64,000 bases of DNA from Rufibacter latericius (lineage in GTDB: Bacteria; Bacteroidota; Bacteroidia; Cytophagales; Hymenobacteraceae): NCBI RefSeq assembly GCF_003721515.1, contig NZ_RJJD01000001.1, positions 744,001 to 808,000 on the forward strand, read 5' to 3'. Within the stretch, counting starts at the first letter, position 1. Each line of letters opens with the position of its first letter. A model generated the notes under the pieces. The model did no database searches. It was not told the DNA's origin and saw nothing but the letters and a program-made list of their open reading frames with translations. This document shows, one piece after another, positions 27,054 through 36,437 of the stretch. A program made the translations under genes and the position numbers.

Positions 27054-30000
27054 TTACTCCTTCGCAGGTAACTCTTTCAACAGTACTTCTACTGCCTTCT
27101 CTATTTGCTGGTCACGTCCTTGCGCTACCAGAGCTGGGTCATTAGCTACGAGGTAATCTGGTTCCAGTTGAGCGTTCTCCAGGAACTTGCCGCCACTGAG
27201 CGTGCGGTAGCCTACCTGCGGAATCCCGAAAACCATGGTGGGGTCAATCAGGGTTTCCCACCACACGAAGGTACCGGTTCCGGCCACAGGCATACCCACG
27301 GTTTTACCGATGCCCAGTTCTTTGTACAGTACCGGGAAAATGTGCGCATCTGAGTAGTTGCTTTCGTTCATCACCACAATAGACGGACGGGTCCATTTGT
27401 TACGGGGCTCGTCTGAGAGGTTCTGGCCGCGCGGGATGAACTCGGCGTATTGCTTGGTGTTTAGGAAGCTGATGAGGTCATCGTGCAGGTTTCCGCCGCC
27501 GTTTGAGCGGGTATCTACCACCAACGCTTCTTTGGTGGCGTTTTTACCCAAACCATCTTCATACACCGTGCGGTAGCTGGCATCGTTCATGCCTCTAATG
27601 TGCACGTACCCCAAGCGACCGCCTGATAAACGGTCTACTTCTTTGCGGCGATTATCTATCCAGCGTTGGTACAGCAACTCACTTAATTCGGTGCCCGAAA
27701 TAGGCTTCGCGGTCTCTTCCCAGCGCTGCTTTGTTTTCTCGTTGTACAGAGACACCAATGTGTACTTACCCGATTTGCGGTTCAAAAGCTGGTCTACATC
27801 GGTGTTGTCTTCAATAGGCTGCCCGTCAATTTTCTCGATAATGATGCCCGGCTTCACTTTAGAACTGGCGCGGTCAAACGGACTTAGGTTGATGACTTCC
27901 TTCACTTTCAGGCCCGGACCGGTGTATTGTTCGTCATAGAACAAGCCTAACGAAGCAGTAGCATCTGGGTTGGCCGAGCGGTGGCTGTAACGGCCTCCCG
28001 TGTGCGAGGCATTCAGTTCACCCAGCAACTCGCTCAACACATCGGCGAAGTCATAGTTGTTGGCGATGTGCGGCAGGAACTGACGGTAATTCTCGGTGTA
28101 GAACTTCCAATCCACGTTGTGCAGGTCCTTCACGTAGAATTTCTTGTCCAACTGCCGGATTACGTGATCGTACATATAAGCACGCTCAGCGGCGGCGTTC
28201 AGGTTCATCTCGCCGTTCACCTTAAGGGTCTCCTGCTTGCCGGTTTCAGTGTCTACTTTCAGGATTTTGCCTTCGGTTAACACAAACAGGTTCTTGCCGT
28301 CTTTGCTCATGACCATGTCTCCGCCGCGGGCACCCAGTTTGGCCAGCAGTTTGGTGTCATTGTCGCGCAGGTTGGTCACCCACAGGTCATAGCCTTTCTC
28401 GAAACGGCTTAAATAGAACATGCGGTCGCCTTTATCTGTAACCACGGCATCAGCTAAGTCTGAGGAAGTGGCTGTGAGGCGGGCTTTGCGCTGGGGCAGG
28501 TTGTCCAGTTCCAGTTTCATACCGGCCGGAGCGGCAGTTTTAGCTGCTTCGCCTTTCTTGCTTTTTTTCTTCGGGTCAGCTTTTTCCGCAGAGACACCTC
28601 CTGCCGCAGCTTCGCGCTTCTCCAGGTCTTCCAACAGAGTGAAGTCTTCTTTGCTCAGTTTGAAACGGTCAAAGCCGTCTTGCGTGGTGAAAAGGGCGTA
28701 GATGTCACCAGTACCGGAGTTGTTTCCGTTGCCGCGCAGACCTTCGCGGTTAGAGTAGTAGGTGATCATTTTACCACCCATCATCCACTGCGGACTGTTC
28801 TCATAATAACCACTCTGGGTCAGGTTGATGATCTCCCCTTTGCCGCTGGCTGAAATCAGCCCTACTTCGCTCAGCCACTGTTTGGGTTGGTTGTACTGCA
28901 CCAGAAACCACTTGCTGTCCGGTGACCACTCAAAGTACTGGTCACCGTCTGAGTACGAGTAATTGTTGGCGTTGCCCAGAATGGTGCGCACCTGCTTGCT
29001 GGTTTTGTTTACCACTTTCAAGGTCACGCGCTCCTCCAGGTAAGCCACTTCCTTGCCATCAGGCGAATACGCCGGCTGGAATTCCTCAGCAGCGGTGGCA
29101 ATCACGGGCTCTTCTTTCAGCACAGTGGAAGCGTAGAAATAAGGCTCGGCGCTGCGTACCAAGCTGGTTTCATAGATGTTCCAGCTGCCGTTGCGCTCGC
29201 TGGCGTAAAGGATTTTACGGCCATCCGGGGAGAAGCTGACGCTCCGCTCCTGCTCTGGGGTGCTGGTGATGCGGCGGGTGATGCCCCCGTCTACCGATGA
29301 CACGAACACCTCACCCCGGTTCACAAATACCACCTCTTTGCCGTTGGGCGATACCTCCATCTCGGTCATACCGCCGGAGATAGGCAACACAGTCTCTGGG
29401 TTAGACCGGATGTCTGAATACAGCTGAATGGCTACTTTCTGCGGCTGCGCGCCCGGCTTCAATGTGTAAATCTCGCCGTTGTAGGTAAACGACAGCACGC
29501 CATCTTTAGAACCGCTCAGGTGACGTACCGGGTGTTTGCTGAAGTTGGTGACCGCAGCGCTCTGCTTCGGATTCTGCAAACTCATCTTGCGCACGTTGAA
29601 CGTGCCGTTGGGCTGCTCACTTAAATAATACACCTCTTGCCCATTAGCGGTAAACACCGGCTGACGGTCCTCGCCCACGTTATCGGTGAGTTTAGCGTGC
29701 TGCTTGGTTTTGGTGTTGTACGTCCAGATATCGCGGGCAGTGGACGAGGTCTGGTGCTTCCGGAAATTGTTCTCCAAGCTTTTTTTGTCCTGGTAGATCA
29801 GCACATCGCCGGAGGCGTTGTATCTGGCAGCTTCGGCAGGAGTGGTCAGGACCATGGCATTTCGACCACCACCAAGAGAAACGCTGTATAACTCAGGAAA
29901 GGTCGCCGAAGGGAACATGGTATTGGCGGCGGCATCTATTCTAGCAGAGGAGAAGATCACGTTCTTCCCGTCTGGGGTAAAGTCTGAGGGCACATCACTT

Positions 30001-30332
30001 GACGAGTGAAACGTGAGCCGTTTGCTTTCGCCACCTTGGGCAGGCATCACAAACACGTCAAAGTTGCCGTAGCGGTCAGAGGCATAGGCAATGGATTTTC
30101 CATCCGGAGACCAGACCGGCATGTACTCGTAGCCTTCGTGCATGGTGAGCGGCGTGGCGTTTCCGCCAGTCGCGGCTACTTTGTAAAGGTCACCTTTGTA
30201 ACTGAAGACAATAGTCTGGCCATCGGGCGAAATCGCTGGGGTGTTGAGCCAGAGAGGGGTTTGGGTTTGGGCCATGGTTCCCAAGCTACCTGCGCAGCAA
30301 AGGGCCAAAATGGCTAGAAACCTCTTTTTCAT
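27054..30332 (-). CDS. Tricorn-like S41 peptidase (beta-propeller, PDZ, protease)
   Basis: Exported protease of 1092 aa with signal peptide 1-21 (TMAQ). Repeated SPDGK(x)I/V blades (PAISPDGQTIVFSYKGDLY, PVWSPDGKSIAYASDRYGNFDVFV and others) form TolB/DPP4-like propellers over the first ~650 residues. A Lys/Ala-rich stretch near 590-605 separates the blades from a core. A PDZ-like region lies near 790-880 and an S41 domain follows, with DTRSNGGGNL, the probable nucleophile region NESNYSDAHIFP, and PVAGTGTFVWWETL. Archaeal Tricorn digests oligopeptides; these bacterial homologues are likely periplasmic peptidases. Confidence 0.92.
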   Translation of the reverse strand: MKKRFLAILALCCAGSLGTMAQTQTPLWLNTPAISPDGQTIVFSYKGDLYKVAATGGNATPLTMHEGYEYMPVWSPDGKSIAYASDRYGNFDVFVMPAQGGESKRLTFHSSSDVPSDFTPDGKNVIFSSARIDAAANTMFPSATFPELYSVSLGGGRNAMVLTTPAEAARYNASGDVLIYQDKKSLENNFRKHQTSSTARDIWTYNTKTKQHAKLTDNVGEDRQPVFTANGQEVYYLSEQPNGTFNVRKMSLQNPKQSAAVTNFSKHPVRHLSGSKDGVLSFTYNGEIYTLKPGAQPQKVAIQLYSDIRSNPETVLPISGGMTEMEVSPNGKEVVFVNRGEVFVSSVDGGITRRITSTPEQERSVSFSPDGRKILYASERNGSWNIYETSLVRSAEPYFYASTVLKEEPVIATAAEEFQPAYSPDGKEVAYLEERVTLKVVNKTSKQVRTILGNANNYSYSDGDQYFEWSPDSKWFLVQYNQPKQWLSEVGLISASGKGEIINLTQSGYYENSPQWMMGGKMITYYSNREGLRGNGNNSGTGDIYALFTTQDGFDRFKLSKEDFTLLEDLEKREAAAGGVSAEKADPKKKSKKGEAAKTAAPAGMKLELDNLPQRKARLTATSSDLADAVVTDKGDRMFYLSRFEKGYDLWVTNLRDNDTKLLAKLGARGGDMVMSKDGKNLFVLTEGKILKVDTETGKQETLKVNGEMNLNAAAERAYMYDHVIRQLDKKFYVKDLHNVDWKFYTENYRQFLPHIANNYDFADVLSELLGELNASHTGGRYSHRSANPDATASLGLFYDEQYTGPGLKVKEVINLSPFDRASSKVKPGIIIEKIDGQPIEDNTDVDQLLNRKSGKYTLVSLYNEKTKQRWEETAKPISGTELSELLYQRWIDNRRKEVDRLSGGRLGYVHIRGMNDASYRTVYEDGLGKNATKEALVVDTRSNGGGNLHDDLISFLNTKQYAEFIPRGQNLSDEPRNKWTRPSIVVMNESNYSDAHIFPVLYKELGIGKTVGMPVAGTGTFVWWETLIDPTMVFGIPQVGYRTLSGGKFLENAQLEPDYLVANDPALVAQGRDQQIEKAVEVLLKELPAKE

Positions 30333-30503
30333 GATGTAAGCGGTTGTTTGTTAGATTATAATACTAAATGTAATGATTGTTCACTCAGCATCAAAAGAAG
30401 CATGGTTACAGGGATGTTTCAGGAAAGAAATAAAATAAATTAGGTGTTTAGGAGGTGTTTTGTCAGAAACAAACTTGAAATGGGAGCGGCGCAACTGCCT
30501 TGT

Positions 30504-30675
30504 TGTAGGGGCAATCCCTTGTGGGTGCCCTTCGCGCAATTTACCGCTGCTTTGGTTGTTGGTGAGAACACCAACAACGGCGTGTGATATAGCGAATGTG
30601 AAACGGCTGCCATTAACTCCATCATCACTATGTTGAGGTGACCAGAAACGTTAAGGGCAACCACAAAGGATCGCC
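30504..30675. mobile_element. GTAGGGGCAATCCC element, diverged long copy
   Basis: The left end TGTAGGGGCAATCCCTTGT (30504-30522) matches the element at 5277, and the right end (about 30649-30675) is an imperfect complement, GGGCAACCACAAAGGATCGCC. The interior of ~120 bp has its own hairpin and no ORF. Looks like a decayed MITE. Confidence 0.6.
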
Positions 30676-30691
30676 AACTGACCAAAATATT

Positions 30692-30739
30692 AAAGCCGCT
30701 TTACCCCTGTTTTCAGAAATTCAGAGGTAAAACGGCTTT
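30692..30739. repeat. Interspersed palindrome downstream of tdk
   Basis: AAAGCCGCTTTACCCCTG pairs with CAGAGGTAAAACGGCTTT with two mismatches around a TTTTCAGAAATT centre. It is 46 bp past the tdk stop and may be its terminator. Confidence 0.65.
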
Positions 30740-30747
30740 CGAGATCC

Positions 30748-30781
30748 TGACTCAGAACTCAGGACTATAGACTCAGAACTC
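30748..30781. repeat. ACTCAGAACTCAGGAC low-complexity tract after tdk
   Basis: GACTCAGAACTC units, interrupted once, ending 3 bp before the tdk stop. Same family as 6846-6878 and 15998-16032. Confidence 0.6.
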
Positions 30782-30784
30782 CCT

Positions 30785-31378
30785 TTAGTAGTTTCCCTTT
30801 AGGCCTTCCTGGAAGCAGTGGCGGCAGCGGGCTTCGTAGGAATCAGTTTCGCCTAAGAGGACTTTCTCCTGGGAGGCAGCTTTCCGGAAAGAGTAGGAGG
30901 CAATGTCGCCGCACTGCACACAAATGGCGTGGACTTTGGTCACGTACTCGGCTACACCCATGAGCGCGGGCATGGGTCCGAAGGGTTTTCCCAGATAGTC
31001 CATGTCCAGACCGGCTACAATCACGCGGACGCCCGTGTTGGCCAGATGTACGCAGACCTCGGTAATGGCTTCGTCAAAGAACTGGGCTTCGTCTACACCC
31101 AGGACATCGCAGCCACTGCCCAGCAACAGCATGTCGTTCGCAAACTGGATGGGTGTGGAACGGATGCTGGTGGCGTTGTGCGAAACCACGTCAACCTCAT
31201 GGTAACGCGTGTCAATGGCGGGCTTGAAGATCTCCACGCACTGCTTGGCAATTTTGGCCCGGTTTAAGCGCCTGATTAATTCTTCGGTCTTCCCCGAGAA
31301 CATAGACCCGCAAATCACTTCTATCCAACCTCTTCTCTGGGCCTGTTGGCGGTTTCCCACCCGGGGTTCTATGAACAT
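30785..31378 (-). CDS. tdk: Thymidine kinase
   Basis: Type II (cellular-type) thymidine kinase of 197 aa that salvages thymidine. The P-loop GSMFSGKT covers 24-31, D96-E97-A-Q-F holds the catalytic Glu, and a zinc site is formed by C153, C156, C185 and C188 (CVQC, CRHC). The lid YxxR region, DSYEARC, is present. Monocistronic as far as can be seen. Confidence 0.96.
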   Translation of the reverse strand: MFIEPRVGNRQQAQRRGWIEVICGSMFSGKTEELIRRLNRAKIAKQCVEIFKPAIDTRYHEVDVVSHNATSIRSTPIQFANDMLLLGSGCDVLGVDEAQFFDEAITEVCVHLANTGVRVIVAGLDMDYLGKPFGPMPALMGVAEYVTKVHAICVQCGDIASYSFRKAASQEKVLLGETDSYEARCRHCFQEGLKGNY

Positions 31379-31727
31379 AACTTCTACTGAATGATTGAAT
31401 GACTAAGTGATTGAGAGAATAGGTAGCGCCCAATCACAAACCGAAGGTACTAGCCCCCTGCCCTTTCCTAATGAACAATTTTTCCACACAGTTATCCATT
31501 TAACTGAACCTCAACGCGTTGAATGATTGAGTCATTTAATGAGTGAGAGAATAAATTTAAACTGATTGTTTTGCAACGGAATATAAGGCTATGAATGATT
31601 GCCTTTGCAGGGTGCCCACAAGATCCTTTCAGGATGACAAAGAAGGAGGGAAATTGGAAGAAAGAAGCAGAATAGAAATTTAATTCAATCACTCATTCCC
31701 CACTCTCTTATTCTCTTATTCACTCCC
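31379..31727. other. AT-rich spacer with GAATGATTGA-type tracts
   Basis: No gene is seen. Simple-sequence tracts made of ATGATTGA/GAGTGAATGA units occur at 31386-31422, 31518-31556 and, in the other orientation, 31681-31734. AAGATCCTTTCAGGATGAC at 31610-31630 is a short palindrome. Degenerate DnaA-box-like TTTTCCACA and TTATCCATT sit near 31480-31500. Confidence 0.5.
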
Positions 31728-32048
31728 TCACTTGTTATAAGAAATGTGGGGGAGTTTCGTTTGATGGGGAACCCGACAGGAAACGGGGCCGGTGAGTTGA
31801 GTTTGGCAGGTGAGTCGTTCATTGGGTTTCAGACGACCGTTGTTTCTGAAACGCATCTCGGGAGCCGTTTCGGGGGCCAGGTTCTCAGCGCCTTCCACTA
31901 CAATCATGCGGCAGGAGGTGCAGCGGCCTTTAGCACCGCAGGCGTGCATCCAGTCCACTCTGGCAACGTGCAAGGCGGCCAGAACCGTTTGCCCCGGGGC
32001 TACGTTCACCACAACTCCACCCAGATTTTGAACCGTTAATTCGGCCAT
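31728..32048 (-). CDS. [2Fe-2S] ferredoxin
   Basis: Small electron carrier of 106 aa with plant/adrenodoxin-type ligands C37, C43, C46 (ACGAKGRCTSC) and C81 (LTCQT). The middle region EGAENLAPETAPEM is acidic, as in adrenodoxin-like proteins that pair with monooxygenases or maturation enzymes. The partner is not encoded nearby. It is divergent from the gene at 32071 with only 22 bp between starts. Confidence 0.9.
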   Translation of the reverse strand: MAELTVQNLGGVVVNVAPGQTVLAALHVARVDWMHACGAKGRCTSCRMIVVEGAENLAPETAPEMRFRNNGRLKPNERLTCQTQLTGPVSCRVPHQTKLPHISYNK

Positions 32049-32070
32049 ATTTCGCTATATTTACGAGCGT

Positions 32071-33129
32071 ATGCTTCCTCCAATGAAAGACAAATATAAT
32101 CAAATACGCTTGGCGCAGTACAGCCAGGCCCTTGCCCAACGCCTTAGCGAAGAACATTTTGCTCATCATGAGAATGTTACCGCCCAACAACTGATCTCCT
32201 TTACCCCAATCAAACAGGTGAACTTGTACATGATCAGAGAGCTGCTTACGCTCTGGAACCATGAGATGGCCAACCTGCGCAGCCCGTACTTTGATTTTGA
32301 GCACCCCGAGGTGAAAGATGCCCTGGTGCAGTTCATGAATGTGCTGTCGCGTAAAATCTCCATCAAACGTCCGCACTTTGAGCCGCTGCTCCTGAAGGCC
32401 ATCCAAGACACCCTCCGTTGCGTGCTAGAGCCGGCAGCAGTTTTTGAGGAAAAGTTCATGCGCCTGGACGACCTCACGGTAGCCAAACTGCAGGAGACCC
32501 TGAAGTACCAGGAGGTAGACAAAGACCTGTACCGCCGTTTCCTGGAAACTCTGTCTGACAGCACCCTGGACCGGCACCAGATTTCCTCCCAACTGAACCG
32601 CTTTCTGGCTGAGCACGAAGCCGAGCGCACCTCAGTAGAGGAGTTGGTGGCCCGCTTCAATGAATTGCAACCCCTGCGTGTAGATGAACTGTACACCTTG
32701 GTAACAGCCCCGGTATCTATTCCTACCCCGGCGGTGAGTACCCAGGTGGTTTCTCCGCAGCCAAGCTTCCGGCCAACGCTCAACCCTGAACCTAAACTGA
32801 ATGAGCGTCTGCAAACCGAGCAAAGACCCAACCTGAATGAGCGCCTGAAACAACCCGTAGTTGCTTCCATGGCAGACCGTCAGCAAGACCAGAAAATCGA
32901 GTCCTTGAAGGAAGCTATCTCCATCAACCAGCGGTTTGCCTTTATCAACGAACTCTTCGAAGGCGACAACATGGCCTATCATGCCGTGATCAAGCAACTA
33001 GACGAATACGACAACTCAGACCAGGCCAAACAATACCTGGTGCAGGAAGTAGGCAGAAAATACAACTGGAGCCGCAAAGAAGAGCACGTCCAGAAACTCA
33101 CCAAGCTCATAGAACGAAAATTCGCCTGA
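32071..33129 (+). CDS. Conserved Bacteroidota protein of unknown function
   Basis: Soluble protein of 352 aa, mostly helical, with no signal or membrane segment. Residues 1-210 are helix-rich and charged. A Pro/Thr-rich hinge (~215-265) contains three near-repeats, PKLNERLQ, PNLNERLK and the like. The last ~80 residues (AISINQRFAFINELFEGDNMAYHAVIKQLDE) resemble a helical motif I recall from Bacteroidota proteins of unknown role. No enzymatic motif is seen. It ends at a strong terminator. Confidence 0.75.
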   Translation: MLPPMKDKYNQIRLAQYSQALAQRLSEEHFAHHENVTAQQLISFTPIKQVNLYMIRELLTLWNHEMANLRSPYFDFEHPEVKDALVQFMNVLSRKISIKRPHFEPLLLKAIQDTLRCVLEPAAVFEEKFMRLDDLTVAKLQETLKYQEVDKDLYRRFLETLSDSTLDRHQISSQLNRFLAEHEAERTSVEELVARFNELQPLRVDELYTLVTAPVSIPTPAVSTQVVSPQPSFRPTLNPEPKLNERLQTEQRPNLNERLKQPVVASMADRQQDQKIESLKEAISINQRFAFINELFEGDNMAYHAVIKQLDEYDNSDQAKQYLVQEVGRKYNWSRKEEHVQKLTKLIERKFA

Positions 33130-33160
33130 TCGTTTCAGGCCTCTTTTTCCTAAAACATAC

Positions 33161-33203
33161 GCCAAACGCCCGCCTCTATTGTAGAGGCGGGCGTTTGGCT
33201 TTT
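33161..33203 (+). terminator. Terminator of the gene at 32071
   Basis: An 18-bp perfect stem, GCCAAACGCCCGCCTCTA with its complement, loop TTG, then TTTT. Confidence 0.92.
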
Positions 33204-33240
33204 GAGACTTACCCCAAATACAGAATTAGGTACTATAAAA

Positions 33241-33296
33241 AGATGAATCCCTTTTGAGCCTGTTTTGCGGAAAACAGCCTCAAAAGGGATTCATCT
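33241..33296 (-). terminator. Interspersed palindrome, terminator of the mre/rod operon
   Basis: A 26-bp stem with one mismatch; core GAGCCTGTTTT-gcgg-AAAACAGCCTC, outer stem AGATGAATCCCTTTT. On the minus strand it is followed by TTTTTATA, 18 bp past the rodA stop. Confidence 0.9.
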
Positions 33297-33314
33297 TGCT
33301 ACCTGATACAGAAA

Positions 33315-34592
33315 CTATCCCCTACCTAAATCCAATTTCCGATGAGCGTCAATAGCCAGGAGAATGAACAACAGGATGGTAAAGGACCACAAAGACGAAC
33401 CGCCATAACTGAAGAACGGTAACGGAATCCCCACCACCGGCGCCAGACCAATGGTCATGCCGATGTTCACCAGAAAGTGGAAGAAGATGATGGAAGCCAC
33501 ACAGTAGCCGTATGTACGCCCAAACACCGATCGCTGCCGCTCAGCCACAAAGATGATGCGCGTGAGCAGCCCCATGAATAAGCCAATGATGATAAAGCTG
33601 CCAATCCAGCCGTGTTCTTCGCCTACGGTGCAGAAGATGAAGTCGGTGCTTTGCTCGGGCACGAAGTCAAACTTGGTCTGGGTTCCTTCCAGAAATCCTT
33701 TCCCGAAGAATCCGCCCGAGCCGATGGCAATTTTGGACTGCGTCACGTTCCAGCCCACACCCAAGGGATCAATCTCAGGGTCCACCAGTACCTTGATCCG
33801 GTTCTGCTGGTGTTCCTGCAAGATGTTATCAATGAAATACGTCACGCTGAACACCATCACCAACACCGCTACCCAAATACCTATAAAGGTAGGCAAGTAC
33901 CGCTTGATTCTATGAAAATTAAGCCACAGGTAAGCGCCCATCAGCACCGTGACAATGCCCGCCAGATACCACTGCGGAATCAACAGCGTCAGCACAAAGA
34001 CAAAGACTGCCACTGCCCCTATGATCAGGATCAAAGGCGACATTCCTTCGCGGAAGAAGGCCAGCGTAAAGGCGGCAAACACCAGGGCAGAACCGGTCTC
34101 GTTTTGCAGGATGATAATCATGGGCGGCAACAAAGCCAATCCGGCCAGTTTGGCCTGGTCTTTCCAGTTCTGCTGCCGCAGATTGATGCCACTCATAAAC
34201 CGGGACACCGCCAAGGCCGTGGCGAATTTAGCGAACTCCGCGGGCTGCAGCCGCACAGATTCGGTGATCACGAGCCAGGAGCGGGAACCTTTGATCGGCG
34301 AAGCCAACACCAGTGTGCCCAACAGAATCAGGATCACAAACCAGTAAATCCCGTAGGCCAGCGAATCATAGGCTTTGTAGTCAATGGCGAACAGCATGAT
34401 GATGATTACTACCGAAGTCCCGATCCAGGCCAGCTGTTTTCCGGAGTTCAAAGTGAAGTCAAAAATGCTGGTCACGTTCTCGGGGTTGTAGACGGCGGCG
34501 TAGATGTTCATCCAGCCCAGCGTCACCATAAGCCCGTACAAGCCGATGGTCACCCAATCTATGTTCTGCGTTATTTTATAGGAGGTCCGCAT
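33315..34592 (-). CDS. rodA: Rod-shape peptidoglycan glycosyltransferase RodA (SEDS)
   Basis: Integral membrane polymerase of 425 aa with about ten hydrophobic segments. SEDS-family hallmarks are present: KGSRSWL, the RLQPAEFAKFATAL segment, and near the C-terminus GIPLPFFSYGGSSLW. It polymerises glycan strands for side-wall growth together with PBP2, whose gene ends 9 bp upstream. Last gene of the mre operon. Confidence 0.95.
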   Translation of the reverse strand: MRTSYKITQNIDWVTIGLYGLMVTLGWMNIYAAVYNPENVTSIFDFTLNSGKQLAWIGTSVVIIIMLFAIDYKAYDSLAYGIYWFVILILLGTLVLASPIKGSRSWLVITESVRLQPAEFAKFATALAVSRFMSGINLRQQNWKDQAKLAGLALLPPMIIILQNETGSALVFAAFTLAFFREGMSPLILIIGAVAVFVFVLTLLIPQWYLAGIVTVLMGAYLWLNFHRIKRYLPTFIGIWVAVLVMVFSVTYFIDNILQEHQQNRIKVLVDPEIDPLGVGWNVTQSKIAIGSGGFFGKGFLEGTQTKFDFVPEQSTDFIFCTVGEEHGWIGSFIIIGLFMGLLTRIIFVAERQRSVFGRTYGYCVASIIFFHFLVNIGMTIGLAPVVGIPLPFFSYGGSSLWSFTILLFILLAIDAHRKLDLGRG

Positions 34593-34601
34593 CAGTTAAT
34601 T

Positions 34602-36437
34602 TTAATCGCCCCATTTGTAGAAACTACCGGTGATAATATCGTGCTCCCACCGCTTGCGGCCTACCGTCTTAATGGTATCGGTCAGGTACTTCTCCACAAT
34701 CAGACTGGCCATAGGAGCCGCCGCAATGGCTCCGCTACCGGCATTCTCCACGTACACGGCAATGGCTATCTTCGGATTATCTTTCGGGGCGAAGGCGATG
34801 AACACCGAGTGGTCTTTTCCGTGCGGGTTCTGTACCGTTCCGGTTTTTCCGCACAGTACTACCCCGATGTGGTCTAACCGGGCATAGCGGGCAGTTCCGG
34901 TTTCCACCACCTTCTGCATACCTTCCACCACCGGCGGAAAGTGCCTCGGGTCTACCGAGGTGAAGCGCTTCACGGAGTACTCTGGCAACGGTTTTCCTTT
35001 CTCGCCCACAGAACGCACAATGTGCGGGGTATAGTAATAGCCTCGGTTTGCTAAAATGGCCGCAAAATTGGCCATCTGCAACGGTGTCACGCCGGTCTCG
35101 CCCTGTCCAATGCTTACTGAGTAAATGGTAGGGAATTTCCAGCCGGTGGCCCCGTAAATCTTGTCGTAAAATTGCGCGTTGGGCATCAGACCCTTCTTCT
35201 CATTTGGGAGATCAATCCCCAATTTCGTCGCGAATCCGAAACTCTTGATGTGCTTGTTCCAGGCATCCAGACCTAACTTAGAGTCTTTGTAGACATTCCC
35301 CGACCGCCCGCGGTTCACTACGGAACGGAAGACCTGGTAGAAGTACGGGTTGCAGGACTGCTCAATGGCAATGCCTAAATTGGCCGGGTACGGGTGCCGG
35401 TGCGAGCATTTCACCAACGACCAGTTACAAGGATAGCCGGTTTCGGGCGTGAGCGTGCCCTCCTGTAAGGCGATGAGGGCCTGGGCCAGTTTAAAGATAG
35501 AGCCCGGCGGATACGTGGCCATCAAAGGTCGGTTGAAGAGTGGTTTCACCGGATCTCTGAGCAGCCGCATGTAGTTGTTGCCCAGCTCTTTCCCGGTCAG
35601 CTGCGAGGGATCATAATACGGAGCCGAGACCAGCGACAAAATTTCGCCGGTGCTGGGCTCAATGGCCACCACGCTCCCGGTTTTCCCTTCCATCATTTTC
35701 TCGGCGTAGGCCTGTAGTTTCAGGTCTATGGTGGTCACCAGGTTTTGGCCCGCCTGGGAAAGGGTGTCATAGGCGCCATCTTTAAAAGAGCCTTTCTCAA
35801 TGCCGCGCACGTTCACCATGGTGTATTTCACCCCGCGCTTGCCCATCAGGAACTGCTCGTACTCACGTTCCAGCCCGCTGATGCCCAGGTAATCCCCTTG
35901 CCGATAGCCGTGATAAGCCGTGTCTTCCAGTTGCCGCGGGCTGATCTCCCCGATGTAGCCCAAACCATGCGCCAAGCTTTTATGCGGATAACCGCGCACG
36001 GTACGCGCATTGATGTAGAACCCCGGAAAATCCACCAGGTTGTCCTGAATGGCGGCGAACTCAGCGTTGGTGAGGCGTTGCACAAACGGTGAGGGCCTTA
36101 CATACGAATACGCCTTCGCGGCTTTGATTCTCTCCCGGTACTCTGGCAGAGTGATACCTACCAGTTGGCAGAACTTGAGCGTGTCAATGGCTTTGGCCTC
36201 TTTGGGCACCACCATCAGGTCATAGACGGGCGTGTTCTCCACCAGCAATTTGCCGGTGCGGTCATACACCAACCCACGGAACGGATACTGCACCACCCGG
36301 CGCAAGGCATTCGTCTCGGCAGCGGTTTTATAGCTGTCGTCCAGTACCTGTATGTAGAAAAGTTTGATGAGATAAACCGCCCCAATCGCTATGAAAATCG
36401 CCTGGATTACGTATTTGCGGCCTTCTAAGTATTTCAT
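34602..36437 (-). CDS. mrdA: Penicillin-binding protein 2 (transpeptidase)
   Basis: Class B PBP of 611 aa with one N-terminal transmembrane helix (about 10-28). The dimerisation region spans ~50-220, and the transpeptidase domain has S313-x-x-K316 (PGSIFK), S361-x-N363 (QSCNP) and K531-T-G. It cross-links side-wall peptidoglycan with RodA. Its start overlaps the mreD stop by 4 bp, so the two are translationally coupled. Confidence 0.95.
   Translation of the reverse strand: MKYLEGRKYVIQAIFIAIGAVYLIKLFYIQVLDDSYKTAAETNALRRVVQYPFRGLVYDRTGKLLVENTPVYDLMVVPKEAKAIDTLKFCQLVGITLPEYRERIKAAKAYSYVRPSPFVQRLTNAEFAAIQDNLVDFPGFYINARTVRGYPHKSLAHGLGYIGEISPRQLEDTAYHGYRQGDYLGISGLEREYEQFLMGKRGVKYTMVNVRGIEKGSFKDGAYDTLSQAGQNLVTTIDLKLQAYAEKMMEGKTGSVVAIEPSTGEILSLVSAPYYDPSQLTGKELGNNYMRLLRDPVKPLFNRPLMATYPPGSIFKLAQALIALQEGTLTPETGYPCNWSLVKCSHRHPYPANLGIAIEQSCNPYFYQVFRSVVNRGRSGNVYKDSKLGLDAWNKHIKSFGFATKLGIDLPNEKKGLMPNAQFYDKIYGATGWKFPTIYSVSIGQGETGVTPLQMANFAAILANRGYYYTPHIVRSVGEKGKPLPEYSVKRFTSVDPRHFPPVVEGMQKVVETGTARYARLDHIGVVLCGKTGTVQNPHGKDHSVFIAFAPKDNPKIAIAVYVENAGSGAIAAAPMASLIVEKYLTDTIKTVGRKRWEHDIITGSFYKWGD

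Larger units (their letters stand above)
30333..30784. other. 452-bp spacer built from several repeat families
   Basis: No gene is seen. It holds the diverged GTAGGGGCAATCCC element (30504-30675), an internal GTTGTTGGTG/CACCAACAAC hairpin (30556-30578), a palindrome of the interspersed family (30692-30739) and an ACTCAGAACTCAGGAC tract (30748-30781). Confidence 0.7.

Noticed and set aside
33612-34877. 421-aa plus-strand ORF
   Set aside because: Antisense to rodA and mrdA; product is low in hydrophobic cores and rich in His/Gln, without a family signature.
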